DNA of 64,000 bases from Blastomussa wellsi (lineage: Eukaryota; Cnidaria; Anthozoa; Scleractinia; Plerogyridae). Shown piece after piece: positions 18,501-30,875 of the stretch. Under the pieces are notes generated by a model that was not told where the DNA came from, did no database searches, and worked only from the letters and a program-made list of their open reading frames with translations. The DNA is taken from contig OX393568.1 in NCBI GenBank assembly GCA_947652115.1, positions 3,148,460-3,212,459 of the forward strand, in the 5' to 3' direction. The translations under genes were made by a program, and so were the position numbers. Numbering within the stretch: position 1 is the stretch's first letter; each line of letters opens with the position of its first letter.

Positions 18501-21500
18501 GGACAATGAAATATATTAATGGGGAACAATAGAGAGAAAGGAAATTTTTTAAGGGATCAAGACAACAGTCTTGTTCAGTTGCTACTTTAATTTTTAAGCC
18601 ATGATAACAAAATTGCCACGGAGAGCAAAAGGGGAAGTAATGATTGATTAGAAATTGCTTCAAATCGGAGCGTCCATAAAATAAACGAATTGAACAGTTA
18701 CAGAATATTGCCTTTTTGAAACCAATATTTTTCTCTTGCAGTCAGTAATCGATATCTTGAACAGATTGGCCACCTTATCGTCAACTTCAATTGTGTAGCA
18801 CCCGTTGCGGTTTTTCTTGTTGCCAATGAGAAACACAAAGGAGAAAATGGTTCTAAATTTACTGCAATTGCATAAGAATTCCCATGTCAAAAAGTGAAGA
18901 CAGATATATTATATATACCCTGAACGTCTGAAATATTTATGTTCTGTAAAGTTGCATAACAATTTATTGATTAAATTCAAAGTTGTTAATATGTTGGAAG
19001 GCCGGGAACATGTTGTCAGGTTGTTAGTTTTCAATAAACTGTGTGTGATTTTTCCCACTGATTAACAGGACCCGGATTCTCGCTTTCTCTTCACGCTGAA
19101 ATTTGATGGGTGAATTATTTTCTCGGGTTCGCAAATTATGAATGTCTCAACAACATATTTGGCGTAATAACTTGACAACGGATTTCATACAAATCAGTGT
19201 ATTTCGCACCATGTTTCGTCACTTTCGAAAATGGCGGGTAAACCTATTGATTAAGTCGACTATTAAACATAGAAAACAAAATCACTCCACTTAACAAAGA
19301 AACAATCTACGTTTTAGAAGTCTTATTGACGAAACAAACTGTTTCAGCAATAAAAAGAAAATTTCCACAGACTGTTAAAGCGAATTCTGAAAACTTGGAT
19401 GCAACGGTTGGTTCCGCTATAACGATAATGATTTGGGGCGAGATAGACCTTTTGTGTGTCATTTTTCTCGTTCTGTTGTGGACTGAAATGGGTTGGGTCG
19501 TTCTCGATTTTCAGCAGGTGAATTTTCGTTTTTTGTTTTGTGTTCTAGCGGAATCAGGTCAAGGATATCACAGCTACATGGCTAATGGCTTATCAGGAAA
19601 AACTTTAAACATCGGATCGCCTTACTGTCAAAACGAACTGACAGCACGCAAATACGGCCACACGAAAACTCAAAACAAGCCGTGAACAGTTGTGTTGAAA
19701 AGGAGAAAACAACAACGATATACCACTCAGGGGAAAATTTTAAACCGTAAATCATCGTTGAAGACAGTTTGTTTAGCGTCTTGTACTTTCGTGAGAGCTT
19801 TAGCTTCATTAATTTCGCGAGTTCTTTAAAAGATTCGCGAAAATTAAACGCGCGAATTTTTATCAGGTAAACATTTTCTAACATGAGTCATCGACTCGCC
19901 CATGGCGGCAACTTTCCTTACGAATTCCCCCGGCCCCCGCTAGTAATTTTTCCAGCCAATTGTGTGAACATGTCCTTAAATTCTAATGCTTGCAAAAATA
20001 GGGTACCTTTGCATTGTTCGTGACCGAAATTAAAGCGTGCAAACTTTGGAAATTGCTAAAACCTTGTTAAAACAATCAAGTTACAAATATCGAGGCCGTT
20101 CATCATTGGCAACTTAAGACACTGCGGATTCAAGGCGCACTGACACAATAAGACACCTGTATCGTATCTATAAAACAGGACAGTTTTTAAATTTAAATTT
20201 GTCGCATCGATAAGTTTTAAATAATAACGGAAACGTCGTGATCACCTCTGATGATTTTAGAGTGCAATGCTTTTTCCGTGCGCTAAATTATCGGTTCATT
20301 TTTACAAGAAAGGCATATCTAACCGCGCTAATAGCTACGCTTGTTCTGTTAATTAAAAAATAATTAGTAGTAATGTAAACCGCTTTTTTTACTTTTTATA
20401 AGCACGACAAAAAGAACGCTACTTAACACTAACAGCCGGAAAGGTTTGAGCCCGCGCGACTGGGTAGTTCTCCATCAGATAAACACTGAACTGACCTGCG
20501 AAATTGGAAGTCATACATCGGTTGTTATCAACTGCAAGGTAAATATTGACTGGATGTCTCGCACTTACATTTCCCCGCTTGTCATCCCGGTTGTTCGTTA
20601 ACTTGACTTTCTCAAATGAGAGAACTTGTCCTTCCAGCTGCCGCCCGGTAAATGGTGCGTCGGGGTGGAGGCACATCACTTTGGGAGGGAGGGCATCGGC
20701 CTCCCCCGCCACGAACCAAGCAGAGTCAGAGTAAGAATACCTATGTCGCTTTGCGTCCAACGGAACGATGTCCAACAGCACGGTATAGCTGGCCTCTGGC
20801 TCCAGATCGGTGAAAGATACACGCACAGTCGGGAACATTCGCCTGTAAATTGGAAATGGCGCATCGCTCAGCTAATTAAAAATTAAAACATTACCTTAAT
20901 TGAATGGAATAAAAGCGTATTGAAACGCTTTAAGAGGTTGCCGACTTTTCATTCCCATGAAAAATAATCGGTTTGGGATCTTTCCTCCGCATAGCCTGTG
21001 AAAATATGATTCTCTAAATGTCCCTCATCTGTTTATGATCTCTATAGCGGAAAAGCCTGCGATAACGCATCGTTTTGTTTATCAGAAAGAGAAGACAAAA
21101 TTACTACTCTTGTCAAGAATCCGTCTCATCGTCTCGGTCCTTAATGCTCGCACCCTTGTCACGTGACATTCGCGTGCTATTTTCCTGGTTTGTCTTCGAC
21201 TTTGCATGTGGGCTGAAATGTTGAAACTCAATACAGTTTATGTTGTAACCTAAAAATTCTCAAAATAAACCTCTAAACACCAGAAACATAGTTGTAAACG
21301 AGGAGGAAAAATGGCGTGATTTGTGAAACGAATCCTGGTTGGAAATGTTCTGAAACTAGCGAAAAATGCATAGCGTCCTATTAGAGCAGATGAAAGGGGA
21401 CATGAGTAGAGTTACTAACACATTTATACCTTACTGGCTGAGCAGGTGCTTACAGCGAATAAGAACAAAAACGAGAAAGTTTTCTTTGACGGTTTATTGT

Positions 21501-23689
21501 GGCTAACTTCAGTGGGCCGGAGCTACCTTAATACAACAAAACGCCACGAGAGACTCAGAGAAATAAACTTTTCATTGTGTGAAGAAAAATTAAACCCCCT
21601 AAAGATCCTTTTACTGAAGTTTAAACTTTCCTCTTAACCATTTAAATTGGATGTTCATGCATGATGAGAAAGAGAATGAAAGAAAAACCGCAGTCAAAAC
21701 GGTGAATTTTAATCAATGCAAAGATTATCCCGGTTGTCGTGACTAGCCTTGAAATTTAACCGAAAGTCAAAGCGTTTCAGCTGGTGTCAACGAGTTTAGC
21801 TTTCACTTCGTGGCTTCAACAATGCGTCGATGTTATGAATCTACACCCATAACATCGACACCTGGGTATCTTTGGTCACTCCTAAAACCGTAGCGTGGCG
21901 CTCAGTTGGCATCATTTCTGAAGCCGCATTTGTTAAATGGTTTCACGGGGCAACTGAACTCAACTAAGACAGCTTTATGCCCAGTCTAACTGCTTTCGAT
22001 TTATTGTCATTGAATTCTTGATTAATAAAAAGGTCTCAAAATGCGCCCCGCCTTGTTAGGTATTCCAGTTCAACTTTGTTTTTCTTATAAGGAATAAGAA
22101 TTTCTTATCCGGCCACACTTTCCTTAATTTCCGCCTAAGATGAAAGCCTTAATCGTAAAATGTACGCGTAAATGAATGTTATTAAGGGCAATGGAAGTTT
22201 AAATTTTCTAAATTTGGATTAAATTCGGAAAGAACAGGTTATACAAGTTTAGAAACCACAATAATAAAACGCAGTCATAACCATGCACCAGTTAATTTAA
22301 GACTTTTGCTCAATAGGGCGTTGTAAAAACTAAAGAGAATTTCTTTAGTGGTTTAAATGCTAGGCTTAAAGTTATGGGGAAGCATAAAATGGAGACAAGC
22401 AAGCTGACAAATAAATCATTACCTATTTAGAACAAAAACCGCACACGGTGTGAAAGAAAGAACAAAAATAACGAACAAAAAAGCGTTTGCTGGAATTGAC
22501 CTTTTTTTTCCAAGTGTTTTTATGTAATTCCCATTCAATCCAGCATCACTTGAATACTTCTTCTTCCCGTTCATTCTAATTTTTGCACCTTGGGCGATAA
22601 AGATTTAGTCCGCAAAGGGATATCATATCAAGTGTCAAGTAATAGCAGTGGCAATTGGTGAAAATGTGCGAAACTCTTGTTGTTAGCAAGTGTTGAGTAG
22701 CAAAAACCAGGCACTAAAAAAGAGCAGCTTCAGAACTTTTTTCGCCTTGCTTTTCCAAAACAATTTTCCAAAACAATAAATTTCATATTAGCTTAAGGTT
22801 CATTAACATCCCACTAGATTTTCTTACAACTTTGAGCTCACAAACATTTTTCTCTGTTTTTGGTGGAAAATTAAGCCGCGCAGTTCTTGATTAATTTGCT
22901 GATAGCGCAAAACAAGCATCTCTACCTAAAATACTAAAACCGTCTGTTTCTTGATCAAGCGGCAAACCACAAAGGTATAACCACAGCAACACGGCCTTGT
23001 TTGAAAACATGCTGTTAAAGAGTTTTAACGGGAAAACCGCATTTGAAGCCATTTCCCTGTCACAGCGATCGCTTTGTGTTATCTGAGGTATCAATTGCAC
23101 GCCGTATACGTCTAAAGAGGAAAAACGCGCTAGTTGACAAGTAGACAAAACAACAAGTTTAGACAGCCTGAAGTAAAAAAGCAGCTCCAAGCCCTTTAAA
23201 GATACAAACCACTAAAGGATAAATGCTGGTGTAATTCACGGTAATTCCCAGATCTGAGGTAAATAATTATCCGGCTTATCGCGCGAATGTGCAATAAGCA
23301 AAGTTTAACTGACCTTCCTGTCTTGGTGATTATCATTTCTGTACCCAGGCGATAAAAGCAGTTCCACAGTTCCTTGCCTTCCAGCACGGCCTCTGGTTTT
23401 AAAGATTTTAGCTTTTTTCGCGGTACCGGCGTGTCTCGTTTTTCCATGAACGTGGGCACATCTTTGCTGGAAACGTTGCCATCGCTCTCGTCTCTCGTGT
23501 CCGCTAGTTCTTCTAAAGAGCGAAAAACAATATTACATCGATTCTGCATGAATAATCTTGCACTGACTGTGCGATAAAGGGCCTATAAAAAATGTACCTA
23601 CCTTTGTGGACTAGGGAAGCAATCGAAAAAGCTCGGGCTTTGTTCGATAAATTTGTTGTTTTGCGGATGTTCAGATGTTTTAGCGACAT
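15524..23689 (-). CDS. T-box transcription factor, Tbx20-like
   Basis: Six minus-strand exons: 23602-23689, 23314-23512, 20569-20842, 17789-17944, 16484-16550 and 15524-15726. The total is 987 nt, 328 aa. Residues 21-27 are FSIASLV, an eh1-type repressor motif, as in Tbx20 N-termini (FSIAALM). The T-box spans about 72-257. It starts GKELWNCFYRLGTEMIITKT, with the GRRMFP hallmark formed exactly across an intron. It continues with KVKLTNN, IILNSMHKYQPRVHLI, FPETTFMAVTSYQN and LKIYSNPFAKGFRDS. Block by block, Tbx20 is the closest family I can recall (MFPTxRVSF, VLxDIVPxDxKRxRY, SFEKVKLTNN). Nuclear DNA binding at T-half sites is expected. The weakest call is the last junction: GTGACA donor at 16483, and a Cys/Trp-rich tail of 66 aa (QWGPWEDLSCCRANN). 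Another donor at 16470 would give a different tail. Confidence 0.88.
16745..17500 (+). mobile_element. LINE 3' fragment in T-box intron 4
   Basis: The plus strand reads VLDSRLSWNNHVDVIATKIS, then KARKIIPREACLYDSVILPI and FDYCCTV, the thumb-side end of a non-LTR reverse transcriptase. A frameshift near 16980 leads to RRAVSITEG and LSWPSLESRRKY, and later FRYSCANTWN, all typical of the C-terminal LINE tail. It ends in AAATA repeats (about 17468-17500). It is antisense to the T-box gene, 5'-truncated and inactive. Confidence 0.85.
18047..18215. mobile_element. Poly-G element, copy 2
   Basis: The left end CATTGGCGCATGGGCC is followed by a G-run of 21. The right end GCTCATACGCCTATGG is its imperfect inverse. 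It is the same family as 6407-6477 and lies in T-box intron 3. The ORF pair on both strands here reflects the G-run and is not a gene. Confidence 0.55.
19800..19860. repeat. TTCGCG-type short inverted repeat
   Basis: AATTTCGCGAG and TCGCGAAAATTAAACGCGCG face each other. Similar TTCGCG-rich runs occur at 1681-1740 and at the ends of the 47342-48085 element, suggesting solo ends of one family. Confidence 0.4.
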
Positions 23690-25939
23690 CTTCGTGTCCT
23701 GACGACGTCCTCTTGAGAGACGCACTGCAGTGTACTCGCACGAACCACGCATGAGCTTATCAAGAACGTTTGGGCAATAAGTGAATTTTAGCTTCAGCAA
23801 ACAATCAATTAAAACCTTTTAACACTGCGCCATGTCGTCGCCGCCGAGAGGCAAACTGTCCTATTGGCTCCACGTGACCCTGACACAGTGCAAATATTGT
23901 CAGGTGTCCATCACAACACAAGCACTGGAATGGGTTCCTTTGGTTTGTGTGCGTCCAAACCCAAATCTCCCGAAGAGCGAAAGTTTTACCCGAAAAGCAC
24001 ACGAAAAGCACCACATGTAAAATGTGTTGTGTTTAATTGCAGGGTACTATTTTCCAGGTAACCCCCTTCTTAGGTCAAAAGCTTTCCTGTCTTTCGCGTT
24101 CAGTTAACATTTATCATAACACATCCCTAAAAATTTCGCAGGTATTTTATTTAATAGGTTATGCTAGGAAGGCAACTTTCAATATTTTTGTGCATTTGAA
24201 CTTACACTTCTAATTGGCATAAAATAATGGCATGAAAATTGAGAGCAGAATTTGTTCTAAAGTTTGACGTATCACACAATTACCACTTTGAAAAGAAGTG
24301 TGAATTTGCATCGCGAAAAAATAAAACTATAACTAAAGTTAAACGGGACTGAACTTATTTAAAGTAAACTGCGTTCTTCACGAAAAAAAATCCACTTACT
24401 AATGGTTCAAGGGAGCGAAACAGCGCATTCCTGACCAAGGTTTATTTGTTACCAGCAAGTGCATGTTGCAAAAGTCATCAGCAAACGCTGCAGCTTGAGG
24501 GGAATAAGCAAGATCTTTTGTGAACTAGATTATTACAGAAGTGGCTTTTTGATCACAGATTGCTGGCGCCAGAAGATTAACTTTAGAATTCATTTTTTAG
24601 AATTCGTCTGGTCAGATCTTTCCAGCGTCGATAAAATGATTAGGCGCTAAATTGAGCGGCTTTTCCCATTGCGGCGTTAAAAAAACTTGGGTACATCAGG
24701 GTGGCTTATTTTTATGGGTAAGTTCATATCTTGCACATTGAACCGATAACTTAAAAAATACCGTACTGAATTGCAACAGCTAGAAGTCATTTCAGTGCAG
24801 CGAAGTAAGCCATTCCAGTGCAATAAGAGAAACCATTTAAAAACAGAAAACCAAGGAAAGTGAAGAAAGAGAAACCATACACCTCACAGGAGAAAAGTAA
24901 ACACGCTAATTCTATGTAAGTATCGGATTGTTAACGTTAGGATGTTGTGAATTTGTTGTACCGAAAGCATTAATAACTCATCTTTCAGCTTATCCATCAA
25001 TTACTTCTTCAGGCTTTTAGCAGACAATTGAAGCATAGCGGTCTCTGGAATTGGAGGCAGTTCGCGTTCGATGAATCGTCCCATCTTATCGTGCCATCAG
25101 AAAGCGCCGGCACTCCCACTTGAAGCGATTATGTAAAAAAAACCATCTCTCTTAAATTTATCAACCTTGGCGTACTGCGTTAATTTTTTTATCGCACCTC
25201 AAAACCAGAAAGGACTCTCGTTCAATCTCATTTTCGCTACGTGTTTCACTCGAGTTTCAAAGCTATCTGTATAATTTTCTCCTTATTGTTGTTAATCGAC
25301 ATTTCCTTTGAAAACAAATTGAAGGATTTAGTGACAAGAGGCATTTCCTGTTGTTTTGGCTAGTCGTTCTGTTTGCCGATGACAGCATTCTTTAAAGATG
25401 ATTTGTCTGTGTAATGGTTCTACATTAGTGCCATCAAGCCCTTGGTTTATCACGTAGACATTTCTCTCTCGTTTCCCACGCCTAAAAGAAAACAAAATTG
25501 GAATGATCATCTTGTTTGATGTTTACCGACTAAGTAAATCATTTTTTTGGACTTTACCGAAAGTATAACCACTATTGGGAATCGTCTAACATATCGCAAG
25601 CCCTTACAAAGCGGGTCAGCAACGCAAAGTCGGGCTGCTTGACATATATGAATGAGTCTGGTACAAAACGTTCGTGTTTTTTTTTTCTGATCTGATGATC
25701 AAAAGACTCATGTCTCATCATGCTTTTACAACGTAACTGATATTTTGACATTGTTATTCTCGATCTTGAAAAATTATTATAAAGCTCTCTCTCTTTAAAG
25801 TATGACATCATGGAAGATGCATGGTACAGCGCTGAACAAAAATTCCCCTCACCTTCCGGTTTGGTAACTGTGGCGCCCTAACTCAGTGCAAACATGGTGA
25901 ATACTAGTTGGCTAAAAGGTTGGTAGGCTAGTGGTAAAA
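23690..25939. other. Upstream region of the T-box gene, no gene seen
   Basis: ORFs at 23805-24061 and 24459-24650 have no splice or family support. No repeat family was recognised. The stretch directly upstream of 23689 is the likely promoter of the T-box gene, but no TATA box is obvious. Confidence 0.4.
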
Positions 25940-26503
25940 ATGGCACCAATCATGTGCTTTGAAGTCGAGTATTTTGACAACGAGCTTCATCCCTCGTTGT
26001 TGAGAGCATTTTCACCCAGGCAGCCAAATGATGACGATAACATTTCGCAATGTGATCTCACGACATCACACTTTGAGTTTCACGAGGACGTGTGGTAAGC
26101 GCTAATGCACTTAATTCGCTCAGTGATGACATTCCGTCAACGCCAAAACCTTCAAGAAAGATTGTTGCAACACTGATATCTCGTGACGTTGATCTTTGGT
26201 TTTCGCTTCTAGCCATCTGTCCAGCTGAGTGAAGCTAGCTTTATAAGTGTTGAGAGAGAGTTAAGAGTACACAGAATAATGCATTGCAAATCGACTCGAG
26301 TACGAGTGACAGGCGTATTTTGGAAGGGAAAGGGCGAAAATACTGCAAAATTGAGTTTGGATTTTATTCTTCGGCACTGGACATTCCGGTGTGCCTTGCT
26401 ACAGAGGGAGTTCTGCATGGAAGCCTGCACGTGCCTCGAAATAACTGTACATAAAGACCAGAAAAATAATATAATGGAAGCATGCCGTTTTGGTCGCTTT
26501 TAA
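25940..26503 (+). CDS. Possible small two-exon gene, unknown product
   Basis: A candidate first exon begins at 25940 with a good start context (AAAAATGG). It reads MAPIMCFEVEYFDNELHPSL and stays open for 51 codons to a GTAAGC donor at 26095. A strong acceptor (TTTTCGCTTCTAG) at 26212 opens a 96-codon frame to a stop at 26503. That frame includes RVRVTGVFWKGKGENTAKL and ends MEACRFGRF. An AATAAA follows at 26669. However, the donor is phase 2 and the long second frame is phase 0, so they join only if another acceptor is used (for example GCTAG near 26237). I recognise no family. It may be a real small gene, a decayed one, or chance. Confidence 0.25.
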
Positions 26504-26510
26504 AAATCTT

Positions 26511-26536
26511 TGTGAGCTGTGAGCTGTGAGCTGTGG
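26511..26536. repeat. GTGAGCT short tandem repeat
   Basis: Three to four copies of TGTGAGC/GTGAGCT in direct tandem. Confidence 0.8.
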
Positions 26537-28249
26537 CTTTCGGGCTTAAAATCTCCTGAATTTTGCTTTCTTAATGTAACACGGTTTTTTACTGTAACCC
26601 GACCGAAGAAGACTTTTTAAAACTTTCTTTTGTTACTTCTTTAATTTTATGCTTTTTAGCACAGACAAAATAAATCATATTGTATTTGAAAGCTGTCATC
26701 ACTCGTTAAGTTTCCATCATTAAACAGCGCACGATATTCCACTGTTTGCTTAAAGTTTTTCCACCATTTGTTTTATTGCACGTTTATGGTCAATTTGTGA
26801 ACACTGTTCAAGTTCTATTTGTTATAGATGTAATTCCGCCGGGATAGAAAGAAAATCGAGGGAAGGGCCAGACTACATTTTACATTTGCCACGTATCGTA
26901 TTAAATTTGGAAATATTGCATATATTAGAACTGCTTACTGGATGAATGTGTTTTCTGTAAAAAGCAATAACAATTGCTATGTAAATAAAAACATTGACTG
27001 ATCGACTGATATTAAAAACTGTTTTAAGAGAAAGAAGAACTTTCCTACCTGCTAGAATTTTATCCTCGCCTGCTGCTTGGAACATAGATATACCATAAAA
27101 CGAGGAAACAAAAGTTACATTCAACCTTCACGAAATTCGAAAATGAAGGCTTTGCAACACATTTTTAAAATTTCCCAATCTAGCCAGAGAAATAATTTTC
27201 TCGCTTTTTGGAGGTTCTGTCCATCGAATCATTAACTTGAAAAGCAACATAACGAAAGACTTTCGTTATATATGAACATATTAAAAAGGCCTATCTTCGA
27301 AGTTTAATTTAGATTTCCAATTTCAACTTGCAGTTTTATACGCCATATGTATTTTTAGTTCATAACTAATTCACCGTTTTCTAATTTTCACGCGAAGGGG
27401 GTGAGGAGGGGCACCTGGGGTGACTGTGTCCCCCCCCCCCCCGTTTAAGTAAACGGCATACAATATTCAGGTAGACGTGAAACTGGCGGAAACACGCGAA
27501 TCCGAAGAATTATCATAGTAGCATACATTGTGAGCCCCCGTTTGATAATAAACTAAGCGAAACGCTTTATCACTCACTCGCCTGTGATTAAATGTACGAA
27601 AGAGTTTTGGGAGCCGCAACTTGACTTTATGAACTCAGGCAGTATTTTAAGTTATTTTAGACTGATAAAACCAAGAACCATTGCTTTAAATGCAGTTAGC
27701 ATTTATACTTTTGTGCTTAATCAGCAGGACTCGCTCGAGCACGGTAATGGCATAATTTCCTGCCAGCGTCTGCTCAAATTCCCACGGTCCAAGAACATCA
27801 AGAAGTACCGTGTTTACAAATAGAACAACTAGTGTTAAAATAATCCAAGAATGAATAAGCACTGGCAGGAGTTTAATGGCATACTGGCAGAACAATGTAC
27901 ACTAAAACATTTTCCGCGTATTACCCGAAATAATTAACCCACAATGGTTGTTATTGATTTCATTATAAATGAAAACATTCCTTGATGCCCGTAAAGAAGA
28001 AATGATAATACGATGGTTTGAACAATGGCGTTATCTCGTGGGAAAAAATCCTTCCTGTTAAGAGTCAAAAATAACTTCTGACTCGTAGTTTTCCGTTTCA
28101 ACCGCGTGATAGCCCATAGGTTCGGTCATGTGAGAAACTCACTGAATACGTCAAAAAACAATAGATGTCCGCCAGTCGACGCCAGGAGTTCTGGAAAACT
28201 TTTAACCACACATACACCAGATATACAGTTAAAAATCTAGGCTTTCTCA

Positions 28250-28375
28250 AAGTTGTTCGCTTCTCTAAAAATAGAGAAGACTGTTTAAAATTCATCAAGT
28301 TCATCATTTGTAATCCGTCTCAATCCTTACCCATCCTTGTTCCTTCGTTGATTTAGTGTCACCTCTTTTGGGGAT
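28250..28375 (+). repeat. Dispersed repeat, copy C of five (truncated)
   Basis: TTCATCATTTGTAATCCGTC, CCATCCTTGTTCC and GATTTAGTGTCACCTCTTTT match copy B. The copy is cut short by the G-run element starting at about 28378. Confidence 0.55.
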
Positions 28376-28377
28376 TG

Positions 28378-28485
28378 CGGGGGGGGGGGGGGGGGGGTTT
28401 GAGGGTTAGAAGCCTTTGGGTGGGGAGTCATAAAGTAAGGTGGGGGGCGGGTCCCCGCGCCCCTCCCCTGGATCCGCCACTGGTA
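28378..28485 (-). mobile_element. DNA-transposon end with G-run
   Basis: On the minus strand the end reads CAGTGGCGGATCCAGGGGAG, a terminal sequence seen at the tips of widespread animal DNA transposons and MITEs. It runs into a long G/C-rich tract and a run of about 19 G. Only one terminus was found, so it is a fragment interrupting repeat copy C. Confidence 0.45.
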
Positions 28486-30104
28486 TCGAATGATCTTTAC
28501 GAGCACCTTGCGAGAAACGTGTTGCAAAAAACCACCACGAAAAACCAAGCACACTATCACTTGTGAAAATATGCGAACACCAGCAAAAACGAGCATCCAC
28601 TAAGATACATTTGGATTGCGAGAACTGCAAAATGTTTATGGTCATTTATGACCCTGATGATGTGAATAAACTCTCCTAAAAGAAGCTAATCTAGGCGTGG
28701 CTTATGCCATCTTTGACCCCCGAAAAATGCCTTTTCTTCATGTCTCAGGACTGCCAACTTAGTTCGACGGCATTTTATTTTTTTTTTGAGACCTCGACGA
28801 CAAAAATTATTGGCGTTCTTTCTCCCCGGAGGCCATATGCAATCAATTTGGTTTTATAACACTTAGAGCGGTGACGTCTGGTAGTAGCATTTCTTTATCA
28901 AGAGATCCTGCAATAACAAGCCAAGTAGTTCCTATTGCATGCGTGGCGTTCAGAGCTGAACTATTCACCAACTGTCTTCAGTAACTTCTGGCTTGAAAGC
29001 GAAGAGTTTCAGAAATTTAAGACGCTTTTATGAAGCAGTTTTGGCGAGAACTGCGCATGCATGCCACATTTGATCGCTGAGAACAGGTCCCCGGGGATGA
29101 TCGACTTGGTTGGTCAGCATCGCCAGGGACTTGACAGCAACTGCCAACCGACACACCTCGAGGTGGTCGTCGTCAGCAACGGGGAAGCCATAATCGACCG
29201 ATTGCAGAATTTTAGTCCATATATATCGAAACATCTACCATCATACAAAAAGTTGGACTGGCTAGATAGATTGTTTTGTGTATTTAAAGTTTCTTTTGAT
29301 TTTCCTCTCAAAATTCTAACTTTATCGTCTATATAACTTTGTCTTTATGTAACAATATTAATTTAAAATTTTTCTATGTAATAATACTAAAATCTAACCC
29401 TCAGTTGTTCTTCTGTCCCGCCTAGATAAGCTTTTGCTACCCGCGGGACAGTGTAATTAATGAAGTTAAATATTGATAATAAAGTTTGTTGTTAAGAAAA
29501 ACATATGTGCGAACTTGCAATGCTTAGACCAAACAAGGAGGCGAAATTATGAAGGTGGAAATCAAGAATTTAACCTTAAATATTTACCTGAGGGTTTCCT
29601 TAAAACTTGTCAAAATATTTAACAATTATTAGACGAGGTTGAGCAAAATATCGTGACTTGTCAGACAAATCGCGATATTTCGCGAAAACCAAGTCCAATA
29701 ATTGTTTTATCACTGAATTCGTTTTTTACAATTACCTTCGGGAACTTCGTATGTGTCTTGAAACCCAGGTTAAAACATCTCGCTTGTGAAATTTTGCTCT
29801 CGTTCTTTCAAATTGTTCTAAACGCCAGAATAAAAAATGGAATCTGTCACAGACTTCCGTCCATGCGTTTTTTTGGGGGGCGCAGAGATCTCTCATTTTA
29901 TGCTATATTTTCGGTCAAACTTTCTGAAGTCGTGTAAACGTAGAGCACAGTAAAGGCCATAAAAACAAAATAACTGGGAGCTCCGCTTTTTAGGCTTGGC
30001 TAAATCTATATATTATAGACAAAATTAAACCGTAACTCCTGATAACTTCACATTCGATAGAACGAGCTAGTCTTTATCCTTCTTTCAGACAATGCCGAAG
30101 TAAA

Positions 30105-30290
30105 AGGAGATACGTCACGGTTTTTGCATTTCGAAAAATTTAGCCTGCGTTTTTCAAATCCGTCTTTCGTAAGCTGCCTCGATATTCTTCATCCTTGTTT
30201 AGTATCATCTCTGTTGTTTTTCTCCCTTAGTAAACTAGTAGTTTTAGGTTTCCTACATTTTTAGAGTAATTTGGGTCGTCACAAAAAAAA
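30105..30290 (+). repeat. Dispersed repeat, copy D of five
   Basis: TCGAAAAATTTAGCCTG, AATCCGTCTTTCGTAAG, CATCCTTGTTTAGTATCATC, GTTTTAGGTTTCCTACAT and GTAATTTGGGTCGTC match copies B and E. Confidence 0.6.
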
Positions 30291-30433
30291 TTAAGACGGA
30301 ATCCATCAGGAAGGCGAGTAATATTTACTTGAGTTGGACAAAAATCGAGTGCCAGAATAATTTAAATCATATTGCGTTATTTTCTACCCTTAGCAAAAGG
30401 TAAAGATGTAAGTAATTATCCGTGATAACACCG

Positions 30434-30875
30434 ACAACAATTTCTTATCAGAGCCCGAGAAAATGAATTTTAAAGATCACAAGCTGTAGGCAAAATCTTA
30501 CGTGTAGCCATTTTGTAAAATCATCGATTCAGTGGAATTATAAGTGGAACTTCGAAATTTGTTTTCGATGTTTGGTGTTGTTAGAAAAGATTTCTCTTGA
30601 TAAGATATTTGAAGCAGTAACACAAAAGTATGCAATAAGGTGTAAATAATTTTGGTACAACAATTTCTTATCAGAGCCTGAGAAATTGAATTTCAAAGTT
30701 CGCAAGCTGTAGGCGAAATCTCATATCTTTTAAGCGATTCAGTGGAATTCAGTGGAACTTCGAAATTTGTTTTCGATGTTTGGTGTTGTTAGAAAAGATT
30801 TCTCTTGATAAGATATTTGAAGCAGTAACACAAACGCTTGCAATAAGGTGTAAACAATTTTGGTACATCATTCAT
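30434..30875. repeat. 223-bp tandem duplication
   Basis: ACAACAATTTCTTATCAGAG starts at 30434 and again at 30657. The units are nearly identical in their distal halves (TTTTCGATGTTTGGTGTTGT, AAGATTTCTCTTGATAAGAT, GAAGCAGTAACACAAA) and differ more around the middle. No coding capacity was seen. Confidence 0.85.

Larger units (their letters stand above)
26680..30104. other. Gene-poor stretch with element fragments
   Basis: No exon was supported. The stretch holds a C-run at 27431-27444, repeat copy C (28250-28375), a transposon end (28380-28485), and at 28900-29480 an unrecognised, GC-richer block with ORFs on both strands followed by an AT-rich tail. That block looks like the 3' end of a retroelement, but no diagnostic motif was found. 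Confidence 0.4.

Noticed and set aside
20419..20838. Single-exon truncated T-box protein of 139 aa
   Set aside because: A strong GTAAGTG donor at 20568 lies where T-box genes usually have an intron, and the matching next exon (IILNSMHKYQPRV) was found at 17789-17944 in the right phase.
28900..29480. Possible gene on either strand (ORFs 29028-29336)
   Set aside because: No motif, start or splice pattern supports either strand. The AT-rich tail suggests a retroelement end, but this could not be shown.
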